In this document: piece by piece, positions 5,776 to 8,778 of the stretch | Layout of the letters: each line of letters opens with the position of its first letter | Position numbering within the stretch: the first letter of the stretch is position 1 | DNA from: Thiorhodovibrio sp. | GTDB lineage: Bacteria > Pseudomonadota > Gammaproteobacteria > Chromatiales > Chromatiaceae | Direction of reading: 5' to 3' | DNA length: 8,778 bases | NCBI GenBank assembly: GCA_007128075.1 | Contig: SKYD01000054.1 | Coordinates: forward strand, 1 to 8,778 | Translations under genes and position numbers: made by a program | The notes under the pieces: model-generated | Databases searched by the model: none | Told to the model about the DNA's origin: nothing | The model's input: the letters and a program-made list of their open reading frames with translations, nothing else

Positions 5776-6417
5776 TTAAGTGGTTGCTGATACTTGAGAT
5801 TCGTCAGCAGTGCGAGCAAGATGCGAAGCTGTGGTTTCATTGGCGACGGCGCGGAGCGCGGCGGCTAAAATCGCCCCCGCTGATTTGGCATCGGCAAGTG
5901 CGCGCAACATTGGCTGTACATTGAAAAAATACCACGGACGCACATTGGGCCACATCACCCAATAATTGACTTTCTGGTCTTTGATCAGTTTAAGAAAAAT
6001 ATCCCCAGTGCCATCGTCGTGGCTGATTAAATCCGCCGCTTCGATGCTTTTGAACGGGATATTGACCGCCATTGGCAGTGCCAGACCAAAGCGAATGACG
6101 ATGCGCCGATCAGTGATGCTATACACCGTAGAGCGCGCATAAAACCACGCCAAAAGGGTTAAAATCACCATCGCCGCCAGCCCCAAAAGCAACAGCCACA
6201 GTGCTGAGCCAATGGCAACGGTTAAGGGATCGCCGTCAACGATGATGATAATAAAACGCAGCAAAATCAGCAGACTGAAATACACTCCGATCGCTCGCAC
6301 ATGAAAAGCCCGCTGCGCCAAGGGCCCCCACTGGGGGGCACCCTGCCACAACAGCCCCTCCCCGGGGGGGAGAGGCTCAGGCAAGCCGCGAATCGGCTCG
6401 AAGTCGAATTCACTCAC
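5776..6417 (-). CDS. puhB: Photosynthetic complex assembly protein PuhB
   Basis: PuhB is an inner-membrane assembly factor for the reaction centre in Rhodobacter. This copy (213 aa) begins with the family stretch FEPIRGLPEPLPPGEGLLWQ (6-25). It has two long membrane segments (about 40-61 and 66-92), then a bacterial PH-like domain beginning YSITDRRIVIRFGLALPMAV (99-118), and WPNVRPWYFFNVQPMLRAL (156-173). The C-terminal 25 residues are low in hydrophobic content and probably disordered. The start is GTG at 6417; its GTGA overlaps the TGA stop of puhA by 4 nt, so translation is probably coupled. The first ATG in frame is at codon 116, far too late. No clear ribosome binding site precedes the GTG. 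Two GC-rich hairpins fall within codons 14-32. Confidence 0.95.
   Translation of the reverse strand: MSEFDFEPIRGLPEPLPPGEGLLWQGAPQWGPLAQRAFHVRAIGVYFSLLILLRFIIIIVDGDPLTVAIGSALWLLLLGLAAMVILTLLAWFYARSTVYSITDRRIVIRFGLALPMAVNIPFKSIEAADLISHDDGTGDIFLKLIKDQKVNYWVMWPNVRPWYFFNVQPMLRALADAKSAGAILAAALRAVANETTASHLARTADESQVSATT
6324..6339 (-). repeat. GC hairpin 2 within puhB
   Basis: In the puhB mRNA, GCCCCC pairs with GGGGGC around a 4-nt CAGT loop (6 bp). It covers about codons 27-32 and lies 14 nt after the larger hairpin at 6354-6376. It could be a side effect of proline and glycine codons, but the neighbouring stem makes chance less likely. Confidence 0.5.
6354..6376 (-). repeat. GC hairpin 1 within puhB
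   Basis: In the puhB mRNA, GCCTCTCCCC pairs with GGGGAGGGGC around a CCC loop: 10 bp with one G-U, and nearly all the rest G-C. It covers codons 14-22, about 40 nt after the GTG start and just past the area a starting ribosome occupies. It includes a run of seven Cs, a possible slip site for replication. Confidence 0.6.
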
Positions 6418-7190
6418 AGAAAGGGTTCCGCCCGGTCTGGAGTGGCATACAGTGTCCCGCCGCCATAGTAAGCCGAGACTTTATCTTCTTCAGCCAGGGT
6501 GATTTGGTCGTAATTTGCCAGCGTAGGCGCATCAGCAAACTGCGAGCCAAGAATCGAGCGCACCCGCACCTGACCTTTTTTGCCTAAAACTTTCGCCAAG
6601 CCAATCGGCACCAGCACGCGCTTTTTGTTCTTGGTTTCCAGTTCCAAATAACGCACTTGTGGCTCAGCACGATCCACCCAGATATCGGTGATTTTGCCGC
6701 CAATCTCACCATCAGCACCGACAACATCCATACCCCGTGGATCAGGATCACGGTCAACGACTTTAAAATGCTTGGCAACGCGCATTGGAACGATGCGGGT
6801 CTCACCAGCGTGGGTGATGTCAGGCTTGTTCGAGCGCACCGCATAGGCACCCGGACCAACACCAGCAAGCATTGGATTGCCAACTGGAGCTAAGGGCGCA
6901 CCAGGGAATGGGGCGATTGGCTCGGCTTTGAAGTCGTACTGCGGACGATCTGGGCTTGGCTTGACCACTTCGCCACCATTGTGAGGCAGCGTGAAAGTTT
7001 TAGGTTTCGGCAGTGGCGGGAAGCCTTCCATCATCTTCGTCACGCCACCAGTGCGTAACGACTCAGCCGGATACCCTTCGCGCTTATCCTCGCGACGGAT
7101 AAAAAAGACAACACCAAAAAAGAAAAACCAGAACGCCCATAGGGTGAGCTGGGCCACATCAATATATTGGGTAATATAACCAGATGGCAT
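6414..7190 (-). CDS. puhA: Photosynthetic reaction centre H subunit
   Basis: The H subunit caps the L/M reaction-centre core on the cytoplasmic side and helps guide protons to the secondary quinone. At 258 aa it has the family's normal length. One membrane helix (about 13-31, LTLWAFWFFFFGVVFFI) is followed by IRREDKREGYP, a proline-rich linker and the cytoplasmic PRC-barrel domain: FKVVDRDPDPRGMDVVGADG (142-161), then DIWVDRAEPQVRYLELE (169-185). E176 here aligns with the glutamate (E173 in Rhodobacter sphaeroides) near QB. The ending YYGGGTLYATPDRAEPFL (241-258) is typical. The ATG at 7190 follows a strong GGAGGA at 6-nt spacing, the best ribosome binding site in the operon, fitting a structural subunit needed in larger amount than its assembly factors. 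lhaA ends 33 nt upstream; puhB overlaps by 4 nt. Confidence 0.98.
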   Translation of the reverse strand: MPSGYITQYIDVAQLTLWAFWFFFFGVVFFIRREDKREGYPAESLRTGGVTKMMEGFPPLPKPKTFTLPHNGGEVVKPSPDRPQYDFKAEPIAPFPGAPLAPVGNPMLAGVGPGAYAVRSNKPDITHAGETRIVPMRVAKHFKVVDRDPDPRGMDVVGADGEIGGKITDIWVDRAEPQVRYLELETKNKKRVLVPIGLAKVLGKKGQVRVRSILGSQFADAPTLANYDQITLAEEDKVSAYYGGGTLYATPDRAEPFL

Positions 7191-7196
7191 GGAAAA

Positions 7197-7202
7197 TCCT
7201 CC
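7197..7202 (-). promoter_or_regulatory. Strong ribosome binding site of puhA
   Basis: GGAGGA on the minus strand, 6 nt before the puhA ATG at 7190. It is a near-perfect match to the 16S rRNA tail and stands out against the weak sites before puhB and puhE. Confidence 0.8.
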
Positions 7203-7206
7203 GTAG

Positions 7207-7218
7207 CACTTTTAAGTG
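7207..7218. promoter_or_regulatory. AT-rich dyad between lhaA and puhA
   Basis: CACTT-TT-AAGTG is a 5-bp inverted repeat in the 33-nt lhaA-puhA gap, just upstream of the puhA ribosome binding site. It could be a protein-binding dyad. It does not match the TGT-N12-ACA pattern of PpsR/CrtJ, and the 2-base spacer is too short for an RNA loop. Chance is quite possible. Confidence 0.2.
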
Positions 7219-7223
7219 AGGTT

Positions 7224-8651
7224 TCAGGGTAACTCGGTTAACCCGAGTTTGGATGACGAACGCGCATTGGGCGCACTCATGCGTTGCACAAGTGGACCAA
7301 TCGCGATCAAGGTTGCGAACAACAACAAAATCTCAAGATGATACACGGCTGCATAGCCAACACTGGGATCATTGAGCGCCTCGCCAAGCGCCCCCTGAGC
7401 CGCTAAGCGCGTGACTAGATCGCGCAGCAAACCGCCTAAAGCAATCGCGACACCCATTGATGTCGCCTGCACCGCGCCCCAGGCACCGAGTGCCAGACCG
7501 CTGTGACCTTTATCTGCAATCCCCATCGCAGCGGTCAGGGTACCAACCGCAAACAAACCGCCGCCAAAGCCGATCAGGATCGTGCCAAAGCGAAAGACGG
7601 TCGCCGAATTGAGTGGAGCCGATAAAATCACCGCAGTAAATGCCACAATCCCGATCAACGCACCATAAGCAGACAGCCGATAGGGATCATAGCGCAACTC
7701 GCCGAGTAGCCGCTCGGCGACAAAAAACGCACCCAGGGTGCCAAATGCCCAGATTGCAGTCAGCACGGTGGTGGCACTCACCGATAGCCCCAGAATCTGA
7801 CCGCCATAAGGCTCCAGTAGAATATCTTGCATACTAAAGCCGGCGGTGCCAAGCCCTACGGCAATCAATAACCGTGCTGGGCGACCACCTTGAATAAATT
7901 CATTCCATGACTCACGAAATGATGGGCGCGGCTGATCATGGCGGGTGCGGCTTGGATCACGCGCTTCCTGCTTCCAGAGTGCAACTAGGTTAAACAACAC
8001 CGTTGCCACTGCGGCCCCTTGAATCACCTGAATCAGTTGCTTGCTGGTGAAATCAGTCAGCAGCACTCCAAATATCAAGGCACTGCCAAACATGCCCACC
8101 AGCAGAGTGACATACAACAATGCCACCACCCGTGGGCGCAGATGTTCGGGAGCTAAATCAGTCGCCAGCGCCAGCCCCGCCGTTTGGGTGGTATGCAAGC
8201 CAGCGCCGACGAGAAGAAAGGCCATTGCCGCGCCCACATGCCCCGCCAGCGGCGGAGCATTATGACCGCCATCACCAAGCAGCAGCAAGGCAAAGGGCAT
8301 CATCGCAAAGCCGCCAAACTGCAGCAGCGAGCCAAACCACAGATACGGCACCCGCCGCCAGCCCAGCGCCGAGCGGTGATGATCAGAACGAAAGCCAATC
8401 AGGGCACGGGCGGGGGCAAACACCAGCGGCAGCGAGACCATAAAAGCAACCAGCCAAGTCGGCACCCCAAGCTCAACCACCATCACGCGGTTGAGTGTGC
8501 CACTCAGCAGCACCATCGCCATCCCGACCGAGATCTGAAACAACGACAGCCGCAACAGCCGCCCCAGCGGCAGATCCGCCGTCGCCACATCAGCAAACGG
8601 CAGATAACGCGGCGCAACTTGCAGCCAATAGTGCCGTAAATAGCCGTACAT
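7224..8651 (-). CDS. lhaA: LhaA, light-harvesting 1 assembly protein (PucC/BCH2 family)
   Basis: LhaA is a major-facilitator-like inner-membrane protein that assists LH1 assembly around the reaction centre, probably by handling pigment or the alpha/beta polypeptides; it is not a proven transporter. At 475 aa with about 12 membrane segments it has the normal size. Family blocks in order are SGTLNRVMVVELGVP (about 50-64), IGFRSDHHRSALGWRRVPYL (85-104), HTTQTAGLALATDLAPEHLR (153-172), FSMQDILLEPYGGQILGLS (272-290) and SGLALGAWGAVQATSMGVAI (384-403). The ATG at 8651 is 4 nt after the bchM stop, and the AAGG of the bchM end serves as ribosome binding site, so the two are coupled. The order bchM-lhaA-puhA is the classic link between pigment synthesis and reaction-centre genes in purple bacteria. 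Confidence 0.96.
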   Translation of the reverse strand: MYGYLRHYWLQVAPRYLPFADVATADLPLGRLLRLSLFQISVGMAMVLLSGTLNRVMVVELGVPTWLVAFMVSLPLVFAPARALIGFRSDHHRSALGWRRVPYLWFGSLLQFGGFAMMPFALLLLGDGGHNAPPLAGHVGAAMAFLLVGAGLHTTQTAGLALATDLAPEHLRPRVVALLYVTLLVGMFGSALIFGVLLTDFTSKQLIQVIQGAAVATVLFNLVALWKQEARDPSRTRHDQPRPSFRESWNEFIQGGRPARLLIAVGLGTAGFSMQDILLEPYGGQILGLSVSATTVLTAIWAFGTLGAFFVAERLLGELRYDPYRLSAYGALIGIVAFTAVILSAPLNSATVFRFGTILIGFGGGLFAVGTLTAAMGIADKGHSGLALGAWGAVQATSMGVAIALGGLLRDLVTRLAAQGALGEALNDPSVGYAAVYHLEILLLFATLIAIGPLVQRMSAPNARSSSKLGLTELP

Positions 8652-8655
8652 GCTC

Positions 8656-8778
8656 TTACCTTGGAACCACTTCTAATGCTTGTGAGGTATAAAAGCCGCG
8701 CACAATCCGCTGGGTGCGACCGATGCGCCAGTCGTTTAAACCTGGTGTCGCGGCAAATTCTCGTCGTAGCCGCTGCTC
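8656..8778 (-). CDS. bchM: Magnesium protoporphyrin IX O-methyltransferase BchM, C-terminal end (partial)
   Basis: This is an incomplete gene entering from the right edge: 40 codons and a TAA stop at 8658-8656. The last residues, RIGRTQRIVRGFYTSQALEV plus VPR, match the characteristic C-terminus of BchM (R-x-V-x-GFYTSQALE). BchM methylates Mg-protoporphyrin IX with S-adenosylmethionine, a step in bacteriochlorophyll synthesis. The methyltransferase domain lies outside the window. Its position directly before lhaA, 4 nt away, is the standard order in purple bacteria and supports the call. Confidence 0.9.
   Translation of the reverse strand, partial: EQRLRREFAATPGLNDWRIGRTQRIVRGFYTSQALEVVPR

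Noticed and set aside
8041..8692. Overlapping plus-strand frames opposite the first third of lhaA and bchM, rich in Q, R, H and P
   Set aside because: They are antisense shadows of a membrane protein gene: low-complexity composition, no ribosome binding sites, no family match.
1..8778. CRISPR arrays, insertion sequences, tRNA genes, attachment sites
   Set aside because: I looked for spaced direct repeats, transposase motifs, tRNA arms with CCA ends, and integrase context and saw none. The window is ordinary chromosomal sequence.

Overview
This window comes from a purple photosynthetic bacterium, most likely a gammaproteobacterium of the purple sulfur type (Chromatiales). The right half is a textbook stretch of a photosynthesis gene cluster: bchM end, lhaA, puhA, puhB, puhC, puhE, all on the minus strand. 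The left half carries genes typical of gammaproteobacteria: rnk, ilvE with a CHCC zinc-finger gene, and a type A RNase P RNA. The assignment to order is inference from gene content. Species cannot be told from the sequence.

Layout from right to left, which is the direction of transcription for most of the window. At 8778-4416 the last 40 codons of bchM are followed by lhaA (LH1 assembly transporter-like protein), puhA (reaction-centre H subunit), puhB, puhC and puhE (assembly factors). Gaps are 4 to 35 nt or small overlaps, so this is one operon linking bacteriochlorophyll synthesis to reaction-centre and LH1 assembly. puhB starts with GTG overlapping the puhA stop, and puhC starts with TTG behind a good ribosome binding site. 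Two strong GC-rich hairpins lie in the first 32 codons of puhB.

At 4410-4050 the RNase P RNA gene rnpB begins about 5 nt after the puhE stop codon. A plausible sigma-70 promoter for it lies inside the last codons of puhE, so the edge of the photosynthesis cluster abuts a housekeeping RNA directly, and acsF is not in its frequent place after puhE. Next come rnk (GreA/GreB-like regulator) and an OsmC-family peroxidase gene, 16 nt apart. The osmC stop codon sits in a long hairpin.

A single plus-strand gene (2554-3075, predicted secreted protein) converges on osmC and diverges from a second predicted secreted protein (2441-1917). That gene heads a minus-strand group with ilvE (branched-chain aminotransferase), a CHCC zinc-finger protein, and a 194-residue cysteine-pair protein of unknown function. 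The first 143 bases hold no gene that can be supported.

Most of the window is well-known biology. The points that deserve a second look are the puhE/rnpB junction, the puhB hairpins, the osmC hairpin, and the unnamed proteins at the left.
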